Shown here piece after piece: positions 8,888 to 17,493 of a stretch of DNA of 64,000 nucleotides. How positions within the stretch are numbered: position 1 is the first letter of the stretch; every line of letters starts with the position of its first letter. This stretch comes from Anaerolineae bacterium. Lineage in GTDB: Bacteria; Chloroflexota; Anaerolineae; DUEN01. Where the stretch lies: the NCBI GenBank assembly GCA_025060615.1, contig JANXBS010000019.1, positions 17,827 through 81,826 of the forward strand, in the 5' to 3' direction. The notes below the pieces were generated by a model. The model did no database searches. It was not told where the DNA came from and saw only the letters and a program-made list of their open reading frames with translations. Made by a program: the position numbers and the translations under genes.

Positions 8888-9844
8888 ATGACTCGAGAAC
8901 GTCCGTTTGCCTCGGTGATCATCCCCAACTACAACGGCGAACGTTTCCTGCCTACCTGTTTGGACGCGTTGCGCGCCCAGACTTATCCGGCCGGCCGTTT
9001 TGAGGTGATTGTGGTAGATGACGCCAGTCAGGATGGCTCGCTGGCTTTACTTCAACGCGCCTACCCTGAAGTTCGTGTATTAGCCTTGCCGCGGAATCGA
9101 GGGCTAGCGGCCGCTTGTAATGCCGGTGCTGCAGTCGCTCGCGGCGACGCGCTGGTCATGCTGAACAACGACACTGAGGCGGAGCCGGGATGGCTTGCCG
9201 CACTTATGGAGGAGTTGACCGCCCATCCCAAGGTAAGCACAGTAGCCTCCAAGCTGCTGTTGTTTGACCAACGTGAGGTCTTGCATTCGGCGGGCGATCT
9301 ATATGGCCGTGATGGAATCCCGCGCAATCGCGGTGTATGGGAGCGCGATCAAGGGCAATATGACCGTGATCGCCGCATCTTTGGCGGTTGTGGCGGGGCC
9401 GTAGCCTATCGGCGAACGGCTTGGGAAGAAGCTGGCGGGTTTGATGAGCAGTTGTTCATGTATCTAGAAGACGTGGATTTAGCGTGGCGATTGCGGTTGC
9501 TGGGGTGGGAGGCGATCTTCGCGCCTGAGGCCCGGGTCTATCACCGCTTGAGCGCGACCGGCGGCGGCGCTCTTGCCAGCTTCTACACAGGACGCAATAC
9601 AGTGTGGGTGTTGGCTCGGGATGTGCCTGGTCCTATCCTGCGTCACCACTGGCCGGCTATGGTGCGCGCGCAGCTTCGCATCGCCCGAGAGGCTGCGCGG
9701 GCCTGGCGTGGCGTCGCCGCACGAGCTCGCTTGCGCGGTCAATGTGCAGGCCTCGCCGGCTTGCCGCGCATGTTGGCTCAGCGGTCTGCACTGCAGGCGC
9801 GCCGGCGCGTATCCATCGAGTCGCTGGAAGCATTGTTGGTCTGA
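8888..9844 (+). CDS. Glycosyltransferase family 2
   Basis: Inverting GT-A transferase, probably rhamnosyl-like or other glycan assembly. 318 aa: SVIIPNYNGERFL at the N-terminus, VIVVDDASQDGS near 38-49, the metal-binding region MLNNDTEAEPGW near 95-106, and FDEQLFMYLEDVDLAWRLRLLGW near 180-202 containing the general-base ED. No transmembrane anchor is evident; the C-terminus is Arg/Ala-rich helix. AGGAGA lies about 10 nt before the ATG. Last gene of pcm-rmlD-GT, ending at a hairpin shared with the convergent gene. Confidence 0.85.
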   Translation: MTRERPFASVIIPNYNGERFLPTCLDALRAQTYPAGRFEVIVVDDASQDGSLALLQRAYPEVRVLALPRNRGLAAACNAGAAVARGDALVMLNNDTEAEPGWLAALMEELTAHPKVSTVASKLLLFDQREVLHSAGDLYGRDGIPRNRGVWERDQGQYDRDRRIFGGCGGAVAYRRTAWEEAGGFDEQLFMYLEDVDLAWRLRLLGWEAIFAPEARVYHRLSATGGGALASFYTGRNTVWVLARDVPGPILRHHWPAMVRAQLRIAREAARAWRGVAARARLRGQCAGLAGLPRMLAQRSALQARRRVSIESLEALLV

Positions 9845-9878
9845 AAACAGCCTGGAGGGGCGTCTCGCCCCTCCAGGC
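9844..9878 (-). terminator. Hairpin terminator between convergent genes
   Basis: A perfect 13-bp stem (9850-9862 with 9866-9878) and a 3-nt loop. Read on the minus strand it is followed by TGTTTTC (9849-9843), so it best serves as the terminator of the Gfo/Idh/MocA gene. On the plus strand no T-run follows, but it may still stop the glycosyltransferase transcript. Confidence 0.65.
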
Positions 9879-9937
9879 CTCCTCTGAGAGACCTCTTAGG
9901 CCCTGGGCGTACAGCAGAGCTGGAGGGAGAGTGCCAG

Positions 9938-11107
9938 TTACGTTAGCCGTTCCACTGTGACCCATTGACCGGATTCGGCTGACTTGAGCACGGCGTCTAC
10001 CACGGCGTCCGTCTGCGCGCCGCTGAGGAAGTCCGAGTTAGGCTGCTCCCTCCTGTCTAGCGCATATAGGAAGTCCACCACCGCGTGCACGAACGTGTGC
10101 TCATAACCGATAGGATGGCCGGGCGGCCACCAGTGGGAAATATACTCATGATCGCCGGCGTTGGTCGCTAAGATCACCGACCACCCTTGCCGGTCGCTGG
10201 GCTGAGTTCCATCGTAAAACTCCAGCTCGTTCATGCGCTCAAAGTTGAAGGCGATGGATCCTTTAGAGCCATTGATCTCGAACCGGTTATAGTTCTTGCG
10301 GCCCAGCGCAAAGCGCGTCGCCTCGAATGAGGCCACTGCGCCGTTCTCCAGCTCGGCGATGATGAGCGCGGCATCGTCCACGGTCACCTCTCCCACGCCG
10401 CCGCCGGCCGCCGACCCCCATGCGCCCATGTCCTCCGCAGGCAATGGGCGCTGCTTGATAAACGTCTTGGTCAACGCGGTAACGCGGGTCACCTCACCTA
10501 CAAGATAGCGGCACAGGTCAATGGTGTGGGAGCCGATGTCGCCCAACGCGCCTGCGCCGGCGATCTCCTTGCGCAGCCGCCATACCAGCGGGAAGTTGGG
10601 GTCGGTGATCCAGTCCTGGAGATAGGTGCCGCGGTAGTGGCGGATCTCCCCCAGCGCGCCGGACTCGATCAGCTTCTTCGCCAGGCGCACGGCCGGCACT
10701 CGGCGGTAGTTGTAATTGCAGAGCGTGGTCACCCCGGCCTCGCGCGCCGCCTGTACCATCGCCTTGGCCTCCTCCAACGAGTTGGCTAACGGCTTCTCGC
10801 AGATGATGTGCTTGCCGGCTTTAGCTGCGGCGATGGCGATCTCCGCATGGGTATTGCCTGGCGAGCCGATATCAATCACATGGATATCGTCCCGCTCTAC
10901 CACCTCTCGCCAGTCCGTCGCGATCTCTTCCCATCCGAACTGATCGGCGACGGCTTTGACTGCATCCCGGTTGCGCCCAACTAGCACTTTCATGACAGGC
11001 TTGATGGGCAGGTCGGGGAAGAAGACGGGGGCCTGCCGAAGGGCGTTGGAATGGGCGCGCCCCATAAACTTGTACCCGATCAGGGCTACATTGACTGTCT
11101 TAGCCAT
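9938..11107 (-). CDS. Gfo/Idh/MocA family oxidoreductase
   Basis: NAD(P)-dependent oxidoreductase of sugars, inositols or related compounds; the substrate cannot be read from sequence. 389 aa: the N-terminal Rossmann fold opens with NVALIGYKFMGRAHSNA, then DIGSPGNTHAEIAIAAAKAGKHIICEKPLAN near 78-108 with the family Lys-Pro, and the C-terminal GFO_IDH_MocA sheet domain with DIGSHTIDLCRYL (general-base His region) near 193-205. GGAGGGAGAT precedes the ATG. It lies 104 nt downstream of lutC on the same strand. Confidence 0.87.
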   Translation of the reverse strand: MAKTVNVALIGYKFMGRAHSNALRQAPVFFPDLPIKPVMKVLVGRNRDAVKAVADQFGWEEIATDWREVVERDDIHVIDIGSPGNTHAEIAIAAAKAGKHIICEKPLANSLEEAKAMVQAAREAGVTTLCNYNYRRVPAVRLAKKLIESGALGEIRHYRGTYLQDWITDPNFPLVWRLRKEIAGAGALGDIGSHTIDLCRYLVGEVTRVTALTKTFIKQRPLPAEDMGAWGSAAGGGVGEVTVDDAALIIAELENGAVASFEATRFALGRKNYNRFEINGSKGSIAFNFERMNELEFYDGTQPSDRQGWSVILATNAGDHEYISHWWPPGHPIGYEHTFVHAVVDFLYALDRREQPNSDFLSGAQTDAVVDAVLKSAESGQWVTVERLT

Positions 11108-11211
11108 ATCTCCCTCCGTATTTTTTGTCAGATTAGGGCTGAAGGAGCTCGCTGCTTGGGCAGTTTACGAGATGCCATATGCTGCTCTTGTACTGAGCCC
11201 AGCTCCGGATT

Positions 11212-11913
11212 CTACCTCTCCTCAAAGAGGAGCACTTCCATCTGTCGTGGGCCGTGCACGCCCAGAACTGGCGTCATCTCGATATCGGCCGTGCGGCTTG
11301 GGCCACTGATAAATGTTACGTTGCTGGCGTCGGCGAAAAACTCCCTAGCCCGGCCATCCTTCCGCAGCTCCGCTAGCCATGCCTCTAAATTGGGATAGAG
11401 ACGAGAGACGGGCACTAGCGCTAGGTGCTTGGGGGTAATCAGCGATGCCAGCCGGCAGAATCCGGGGCCGCTACGCACCACCACGGTGCCTGTGTTTGCT
11501 AGTGCCGCTTCGGCGCCGGTGATGCCCCAATCCACCTCGGTGGCCTGCTGCAACACGCTCATCCGATCTCTCGCTCGAAAATCGGGCACGATTACCTCGA
11601 CCCCGATCGCAGACAAGGCATCGGACAACCCCGGCAAAGGCAGCAGCTCAGGGCTCCAAGACAGTACTCGTCGCACCTGCTCCGTCTGAAAGCGGGATAA
11701 CAGGCGCAGCCGCGCCGCTGCGACGGTCTCCATATACTCCCATGCTCCACCTAGTCGCTCGAGCTCTTGTCCGAACCGTGCGATCCACTCGCGGCGCCCT
11801 CCTACGACCTGGGTTACCGCCTGTTCGAGCAGCCCCCTAGGGTGAGACACTGGTGGGTACCGGTGCAACGCCTGGGTGAGCCGGTTTAGGATCCGCTGTC
11901 GCACCTCGTTCAT
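11212..11913 (-). CDS. lutC: LUD-domain protein, lactate utilization protein C (LutC)
   Basis: LUD-domain subunit of the LutABC-type L-lactate oxidation complex. 233 aa with the LUD blocks VDWGITGAEAALANTGTVVVRSGPG and LASLITPKHLALVPVSRLYP near 128-172, and FISGPSRTADIEMTPVLGVHGPR near the C-terminus, the signature of the family. Its start overlaps the stop of lutB by 4 nt, so they are coupled. LutA (CCG-domain protein) is not encoded here. Confidence 0.87.
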   Translation of the reverse strand: MNEVRQRILNRLTQALHRYPPVSHPRGLLEQAVTQVVGGRREWIARFGQELERLGGAWEYMETVAAARLRLLSRFQTEQVRRVLSWSPELLPLPGLSDALSAIGVEVIVPDFRARDRMSVLQQATEVDWGITGAEAALANTGTVVVRSGPGFCRLASLITPKHLALVPVSRLYPNLEAWLAELRKDGRAREFFADASNVTFISGPSRTADIEMTPVLGVHGPRQMEVLLFEER

Positions 11914-13343
11914 GGGCTAGCCCTTCGTGTAAGGCGCTGTCGCTCTGCCCAGCGATCCCGAAAGGGACGGGCGGCAAAGCCTGGAAAATCCCGACTGCGC
12001 GTCCAACGGTGAAACGGCGGCGGCAGCCAGCGCAGCCACCCTTGGCGTGTCATCCCTAAGCTCACCCAATATGCCAGCCGGCCTGCCCACCGATATCGTC
12101 TCGGCGACTGCATTAACCAGCACCAGCTATGGATCGCCCAGCGTTCCCATCTCGAGGACAGCCGCCCGGCCGTTAACTCCGCCCGTAGCCACAAGAGCAG
12201 TTGGGGGATGTCAATCTGCACGGGACACACATCCCGACAAGCGCCGCATAGCGAGCTGGCGCTGGGTAGCTCTTTCGCCTGGGAAAGGCCCTGCAGCAGC
12301 GGCGTCACCACTGCGCCAATAGGGCCTGAGTAGATCCAACCATAGGCGTGTCCACCAATCTCTCGGTAGACAGGGCAATGGTTCAGACAGGCGCCGCAGC
12401 GAATGCAATAGAGGGCCTCGGCATAGCCGTTGGCGAGCATCCGGGTGCGCCCGTTGTCGAGCAAGATAAGATGCAGCTCCTCCGGCCCATCTGGATCATC
12501 TGGCCGCGCCGGGCCGCTGATCAGGCTGACATAGGCAGTCAGCTTCTGCCCGGTGGCGCTGCGCGTGAGCATCTGCAGCAGCAACATCAGATCTTCAAGG
12601 GTAGGGACAACCTTCTCGATCCCCATGACCGCCACGTACAACGGTGGCAGGCTGGTCACCAGGCGGCCATTGCCTTCATTGGTGACAATGGCGAGCGTCC
12701 CCGTCTCCGCCACAGCGAAGTTGACCCCGCTGATCCCCATCTGGGCCTGGAGAAAGTGCCGACGTAACCGGCGCCGCGCCGTTGCCGTGAGGATCTCTGG
12801 CTCCAGTGTCATCGGCAGGCCCAAATGACGCTCGAAGAGTTCCGCGATCTCTTCCTTGCGCTTGTGGATGGCTGGCGTCACGATATGGGAGGGCGTCTCT
12901 CCGGCTAATTGGATGATGTACTCCCCCAAATCGGTCTCCACTACCTCCAGGCCAGCCAATTGCAGGGCGTGATTGAGGCCGATCTCCTCGCTCACCATGG
13001 ACTTGCTCTTAACGATCTGACGCACCCCGCGCGAATGCGCCAGGTCCAGGATGATCTGACGGGCCTGGGCTGCGTCCTCTGCCCAATGCACAACGCCTCC
13101 TCGCGCCGTCACCTCGGCCTCTAACTGCTCCAGCAGCTCCGGGAGGTGAGTGATCGTGTGCTCGCGAATGGCGCGTGCTTGATCACGCAGCGCCTGAGGC
13201 TCGGCTAGTTCTGCGAAGGCCAGCGTCCGTTGGAGCATAAACTGTCCCACAGCGCGCTGCAAGGCTAAGCGTAAATGCCGATCCTCTAGTGCCGCGCGCA
13301 CACGTTGGTCAAAGGAAAGCCGAGGCGCGCCTTTCGTCATCAT
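11910..13343 (-). CDS. lutB: Lactate utilization iron-sulfur protein B (LutB)
   Basis: 477-aa LUD protein with a C-terminal ferredoxin module. LUD part: VKSKSMVSEEIGLNHAL near 122-138, GVNFAVAETGTLAIVTNEGNGRLVTSLPP near 206-234. Ferredoxin part: CIRCGACLNHCPVY then CGACRDVCPVQIDIP, eight cysteines for two 4Fe-4S clusters. Thought to pass electrons from lactate or a related 2-hydroxyacid. Encoded between an M24 peptidase gene (7 nt upstream) and lutC. A Trp/Arg-rich tail follows the clusters, as in LutB/YkgF. Confidence 0.9.
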   Translation of the reverse strand: MMTKGAPRLSFDQRVRAALEDRHLRLALQRAVGQFMLQRTLAFAELAEPQALRDQARAIREHTITHLPELLEQLEAEVTARGGVVHWAEDAAQARQIILDLAHSRGVRQIVKSKSMVSEEIGLNHALQLAGLEVVETDLGEYIIQLAGETPSHIVTPAIHKRKEEIAELFERHLGLPMTLEPEILTATARRRLRRHFLQAQMGISGVNFAVAETGTLAIVTNEGNGRLVTSLPPLYVAVMGIEKVVPTLEDLMLLLQMLTRSATGQKLTAYVSLISGPARPDDPDGPEELHLILLDNGRTRMLANGYAEALYCIRCGACLNHCPVYREIGGHAYGWIYSGPIGAVVTPLLQGLSQAKELPSASSLCGACRDVCPVQIDIPQLLLWLRAELTAGRLSSRWERWAIHSWCWLMQSPRRYRWAGRLAYWVSLGMTRQGWLRWLPPPFHRWTRSRDFPGFAARPFRDRWAERQRLTRRASP

Positions 13344-13349
13344 GCCCTC

Positions 13350-14528
13350 TTAAAGCAGTCGAACGATCTCGTCCTGGAGCGGTAGCGTCGTCACCTCAGC
13401 GTCTCGCTCGCCGACGTACATATCAATCTCCAGCCGCACACCGAACTCGGGCAGGTAAATGCCCGGCTCGATGGAGAATCCTACGCCGGGGATCAAGCGA
13501 CGCCGGTCTTGCGTCTCTAGGTTGTCTATGTTGACGCCGTTGCCATGCGCTTCCACGCCGATGGAGTGGCCGGTGCGATGGATGAAGTATTCACCATAGT
13601 TGGCATACGTGATGATTCCGCGCGCTACATCGTCCACTTCGTATCCATATACAGGCCGTCCTGCCCGGATGCCCTGCTGTACAAAGCGGACGGCCGCGTC
13701 ACGGGCAGCCCGGACGATGTCGAAGATGTCTTGATGCAGCTTGGGCGGCTCTACACCGGCATAGGCTACCCAGGTGATGTCAGCGTAGACGGCGTCTGGC
13801 CGCTCCTCCTTTGCCCATAGGTCTATCAGCACCCAGTCGCCCGAGCGAACGGGTGTGGGACGATCTGGAGAGGGGAAGTAGTGCGGATTGCTGCTATGAG
13901 CGTTGACAGCCACGATAGCACCAGCCCCGATTAGGCCGCGATCTGCGCATTGTTGTAAGATGAACTGCTGGACTTCATGTTCACAAACCATCTGGCCCTT
14001 TCCTAGTGCCTGGGCGATGTGCTGAAAGGCCATATCTTTGATCGCCAACAGGGCGGCCGCGCTACGCCGATGTCCGGCGAGTTGTTCAGCGGTCCAGCAA
14101 GCCTCCACCGCCTGCACCAGGTCAGCTGAGGAGACGACCTCTACTCCCAGGCCGCGCACCATCTCGATCGTGCCGGCGTCCACCCGAGAGACGTAGGGAA
14201 TGGCTCCTTGGGGAGAATACTCCATCGCCACCTGGCCGACGCCATGGAGCAGGCTGCGCAGGCGGTCAAGCCAGTCTTGCCAACTCACGTAGGTCAAGAT
14301 GCGGCCGGGCAAAGGCGCTTGGAAGTGACCTGCTTCTAGACGGGGGATGATCCAGGCTGGCTCCCCCCTGGGCGGGATCCAATAGGCCCAACGGCGGCTA
14401 AAGACACCCTGCGCTGGCAGTCCTACCACCCGGCGGGCGATGGGATTCATGCCGTGAAAGTCGAAGAGGAGCCAGCCTCCCAACCCGGCTTCTGTCAACA
14501 AAGATTGAACGCGCCCTAAGTCCAACAT
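13350..14528 (-). CDS. M24-family metallopeptidase (Xaa-Pro peptidase-like)
   Basis: 392 aa, creatinase/aminopeptidase P fold. Metal ligands in expected order: Asp in VLIDLWAKEE and Asp in VYADITWVAYAG, His in HRTGHSIGVEAHG, Glu in GVGFSIEPGIY and Glu in GVRLEIDMYVGE. The N-terminal 140 residues resemble the creatinase N-domain rather than that of housekeeping methionine aminopeptidase. It probably acts on a proline-containing peptide or small compound. It follows a small membrane protein gene by 12 nt and precedes lutB by 7 nt, so one operon is likely. Confidence 0.87.
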   Translation of the reverse strand: MLDLGRVQSLLTEAGLGGWLLFDFHGMNPIARRVVGLPAQGVFSRRWAYWIPPRGEPAWIIPRLEAGHFQAPLPGRILTYVSWQDWLDRLRSLLHGVGQVAMEYSPQGAIPYVSRVDAGTIEMVRGLGVEVVSSADLVQAVEACWTAEQLAGHRRSAAALLAIKDMAFQHIAQALGKGQMVCEHEVQQFILQQCADRGLIGAGAIVAVNAHSSNPHYFPSPDRPTPVRSGDWVLIDLWAKEERPDAVYADITWVAYAGVEPPKLHQDIFDIVRAARDAAVRFVQQGIRAGRPVYGYEVDDVARGIITYANYGEYFIHRTGHSIGVEAHGNGVNIDNLETQDRRRLIPGVGFSIEPGIYLPEFGVRLEIDMYVGERDAEVTTLPLQDEIVRLL

Positions 14529-14540
14529 GGCTCGGCGTGG

Positions 14541-14849
14541 TCATCCCCCGCTCGCCTGCCGCCTCAGATCTTCCACGACGGCCTGCATACGATCTGCCGC
14601 GTCGAGCACAAGCTGCAGCCCGCTGGCGGCCAGGAACAGCAGCGTCGCGAAGAAGAGAGCTGGCCCAAACGGGATGCAGAACAGTGTCATCCGCAGGACG
14701 AATTTTAGCCCACCTGGCGCGGTCAGGCCTTCATAGCCGGCCTTGCTCTGCCAGGCCAGCCCGTTCCATAACCCCCAGATGAACACCAGGATAGACAAGA
14801 CCAGTGAGATCAGGGCCAGGATGCGCAATACTCGATATCGGGACTCCAT
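14541..14849 (-). CDS. Small two-helix membrane protein
   Basis: 102 aa, unrecognised. Two hydrophobic segments: YRVLRILALISLVLSILVF (about 4-24) and FVLRMTLFCIPFGPALFFA running into LLFLAASGLQLVL, followed by a cytoplasmic-looking amphipathic tail MQAVVEDLRRQ. AAAGGAGG 5 nt before ATG 14849 decides the start; an upstream in-frame ATG at 14867 lies before that site. First gene of the M24-lutB-lutC group. Confidence 0.7.
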   Translation of the reverse strand: MESRYRVLRILALISLVLSILVFIWGLWNGLAWQSKAGYEGLTAPGGLKFVLRMTLFCIPFGPALFFATLLFLAASGLQLVLDAADRMQAVVEDLRRQASGG

Positions 14850-14954
14850 GTCTCCTCCTTTGAGCAATAGAAATTGGCATATAGAACCGCCAAGCTAGGT
14901 ATCGGCTTTTGACCGGCGTCTGAGGCGTTGATCCATTGCCCTTTGTCCCTCATC

Positions 14955-16040
14955 CTATACCAGCGCCCGAATCTGCTGGGCTAGGGCATCTATCGCGGCG
15001 TTATCAGGCAACACCCCGATCTCAACCCGATATTCCCGTTTCTCACCTGGCGCCAGCATGAGCAACGTGCCACGTTCTCGTTCAGCGGCGCGCCCAATTA
15101 CAAGGCAGTTGGCCGGCTCGACGCCGACGACGTAGGTCCCAGCGCCCATTTGCTTCCATTCGATGAGCCGTGGCAGTTCCGCCCGGCGGTAGCGGACGTA
15201 GGCGCCGAAACCGCGCCCGCCATCTAAAGCTCGGTTGGCTACGATCACCGTCACATAGCCGTCAGCGTCAGCTCGCGTCTCGTGGAAAAAGACCTGCTCA
15301 GCATAACCCGGCTGGGGTTTCTCGAAGCGGGCATGCTGTCCCAGCCCCGGCTCAGCTATTGTGTCGCGCGGCGTCACCTGCACAGAAGGTGAAATCAGTT
15401 CGGCGCCCTCGTCAATCAGCGGCCAGCCGAAGTTGCAGTGGTAGAGCATCATGTGCGGCGCAGGCAGATGGCCAATGTTCTCCACCGTATCCTCGATGAA
15501 CAGGCGGGATTCGCCCATACGAGCGGTGATCCGCCGGCTCAACAGTAAGTCTTCACCGAAGACCACCGCCTCTCGCATCTTACCCTGCACCCAAATCACA
15601 TACTGGTCGCCCTCCCAGCCGGCGTCTGCGTAGACATGACGGGCTGGGATGTGACCGATGCGCCCGTGTAATCCCAACGCCTGTCCCTGGTCTACAGATG
15701 GCGCGCCCACCTGTGTCAACCCACAGGTAGCCATTAGGCCGCCGTGGAAGGTGCGCAGCCAGCCCAGCCCTTCTGGCTCATAGAAGGCAGGCGCCGGCGT
15801 TCCCGGTTGGCCCTGCCAAGCCAACGCCCGACCATTGTAGGTGGCCATGCCGATGTCCATACCGCGATCCAACAATACGGTAAAGGTGAATCCGCTGCCT
15901 GTGTATACGTCGGCCACGCGGACGCCGCGCTCTGGGCCGTCAGCCAGCTCTGCTAGTCGGACGCCGGCCACTTGGCGCATGTCGCCAACACGTTGGAGCA
16001 ACTCTTGACGGGTAAGAGCACATCCAAAGAGCTCAGGCAT
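14955..16040 (-). CDS. DUF4432 (aldose 1-epimerase-like) family protein
   Basis: 361 aa, galactose-mutarotase-like beta-sandwich of DUF4432. Recognisable stretches: RGMDIGMATYNGRALAWQ near 78-95, FHGGLMATCGLTQVGAP near 118-134, GLHGRIGHIPA near 143-153 and MMLYHCNFGWPLIDEGAEL near 216-234, which carries the conserved His and Asn. Presumably binds a sugar or polyol; the reaction of this branch is not established here. AGGAGGTT precedes the ATG (minus strand). Same strand as the M24 operon, 105 nt before it. Confidence 0.8.
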   Translation of the reverse strand: MPELFGCALTRQELLQRVGDMRQVAGVRLAELADGPERGVRVADVYTGSGFTFTVLLDRGMDIGMATYNGRALAWQGQPGTPAPAFYEPEGLGWLRTFHGGLMATCGLTQVGAPSVDQGQALGLHGRIGHIPARHVYADAGWEGDQYVIWVQGKMREAVVFGEDLLLSRRITARMGESRLFIEDTVENIGHLPAPHMMLYHCNFGWPLIDEGAELISPSVQVTPRDTIAEPGLGQHARFEKPQPGYAEQVFFHETRADADGYVTVIVANRALDGGRGFGAYVRYRRAELPRLIEWKQMGAGTYVVGVEPANCLVIGRAAERERGTLLMLAPGEKREYRVEIGVLPDNAAIDALAQQIRALV

Positions 16041-16140
16041 GGAGAACCTCCTATGAAAAAGTTAGCTGATATGGCGCGAGCCTCAGCTTGTCTTCACACA
16101 CCTGGCGACCTCTGCGAAAAACCCGTTACAAAATGCACAG

Positions 16141-16500
16141 CTCACGTATTCGTATCCATAGAACTTGTCGCCTTAGTCATGGCCGGCGCTCTCCGGCGAG
16201 ACCACCTCTACCATCAGATCGGCCGGGCTGTCCAGATATGTCTCCTTTAGCCGCTCTCAATGCGCATTCGACCCAGACAGCAGATCAGGTTCTCGCCCAG
16301 GGCGAGCTAGCTTCGTTTGAAAATGGGACAGCAACACGATCCCCAAATTATGCTTCCACGTAGGTACTGATCACCCTGTATAGAAAACCACTCAACTCCT
16401 GATGTAGCTTTGATACGGATCTGATCATGAGCACTTCTCCGTCCGTCCACTCGACGACTGTGTCTTCATCGGCCCAGGTCAGGAATTCCTCGTACGTCAT
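16141..16500 (-). pseudogene. Decayed Uma2-family (DUF820) nuclease-like gene
   Basis: From ATG 16500 the minus strand reads MTYEEFLTWADEDTVVEWTDGEV, a textbook Uma2 opening, and continues to FLYRVISTYVEA then TAA. Family blocks continue in shifted frames: EPDLL near 16290, SPADLMVEVVSPESAGHD around 16185-16235, then TAA and GDKFYGYE around 16150-16170. At least three stops and one or more frameshifts break it, and the C-terminal third is gone. The intact relative in this window is at 49122-49748. A decayed copy is clear; origin is unknown. Confidence 0.75.
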
Positions 16501-16651
16501 CTAGCGCGACGCGGCTACGCTCAGCAATAACTCCCTCAAATGCCGTCGCAGTCCCTCTTCCGAGAGAGCCCGCTTTTGAAAACTCTTGCGTTAGCTCCGC
16601 CATCATTCACCCCAACACGATGTGCAAGGGGCCAAAGGACGAGAGGCCGGT
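16501..16651. other. Intergenic remainder around the Uma2 relic
   Basis: Together with 16041-16140 this is the non-coding part of a 611-bp gap. A short open minus-strand stretch (SEEGLRRHLRELLLSVAASR, stop, then the relic's ATG) may be the tail of another lost gene but matches nothing I know. No promoter, repeat or terminator stands out. Confidence 0.35.
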
Positions 16652-17437
16652 TCACCCGTAGGCCTGCTCTTCGTCTCCCGTCGTTCGTTGTCTATCTTCC
16701 CCCTCCCAGGTGCACGTCACCACCTGCTCATCATACGTCATCTGGATCCGCTGGCCCGGCGGCACGATCAAGAAATCGTCATCCCATTCGCCATAGAGCA
16801 ATTTGCGCACCAACGCCAGATCACCCGCCAGTCGGTCGAACAACCAGCCACGTCGTTCAGCCTGAGCACGAGCTTGGGCCTCCACTTTGGAGGCATCGCC
16901 GACGCCCATGTCAATAAAAGCTGCTCGTTGATAGTGTTGCTGCCAGGCTCCCATCACTTCCATAAGATAGTCAGCGTTTTCCTTGCCGTACTTCTCCACG
17001 TACTCTTGGTAGACTGCATCCGGATCAACACTGGCATCGGAACCCAGCGCAACACTCCCCCCAGTTCCATCAGACCGTTCCATGTAGTCGAGGTTGTACC
17101 AGTATGTGCCAGGATATTGCTCAAACTGTTGGCGATACCGAGCGCGGGAGCCCAAGAAGATGGTGATGCAGTCGTGCGCTCGCGGCACTACTAGGGGAAT
17201 ATCTCTGGCCACTAGCCCGGCCACCGATTGCCCGCACAGTCCATAGGCCAGGACGATGGCATCGTAGCTCTTGCCAGAGGTGGCGTCAATACGGGCTTGC
17301 AGCTGAGCCCGGAGGTCAGAGGGATTGTTGTGCAACCCACGCCGAAACAGCTCCACATCTACCACATGCGGTGAATACGCCGCGCACAGATACAGCGGGC
17401 GGGCCAATACCTCACAGGCTAAACATCTCAGTCGCAT
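16652..17437 (-). CDS. DUF1638 domain protein
   Basis: 261 aa from ATG 17437; AAAGGAG 6 nt upstream decides this over the frame's ATG at 17461. DUF1638 features: the opening MRLRCLACEVLARPLYLCA, ARIDATSGKSYDAIVLAYGLCGQSVAGL near 52-79, and PRAHDCITIFLGSRARY near 88-104. DUF1638 proteins are often found with UroD-like (MtaA-type) methyltransferases and corrinoid proteins; the UroD-family gene lies 56 nt upstream. Function is not known. Confidence 0.82.
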   Translation of the reverse strand: MRLRCLACEVLARPLYLCAAYSPHVVDVELFRRGLHNNPSDLRAQLQARIDATSGKSYDAIVLAYGLCGQSVAGLVARDIPLVVPRAHDCITIFLGSRARYRQQFEQYPGTYWYNLDYMERSDGTGGSVALGSDASVDPDAVYQEYVEKYGKENADYLMEVMGAWQQHYQRAAFIDMGVGDASKVEAQARAQAERRGWLFDRLAGDLALVRKLLYGEWDDDFLIVPPGQRIQMTYDEQVVTCTWEGEDRQRTTGDEEQAYG

Positions 17438-17493
17438 GATCAGCTCCTTTAGACAATACAAGCGCCCGATCTCATGCTAATGAGGCTGCGACC

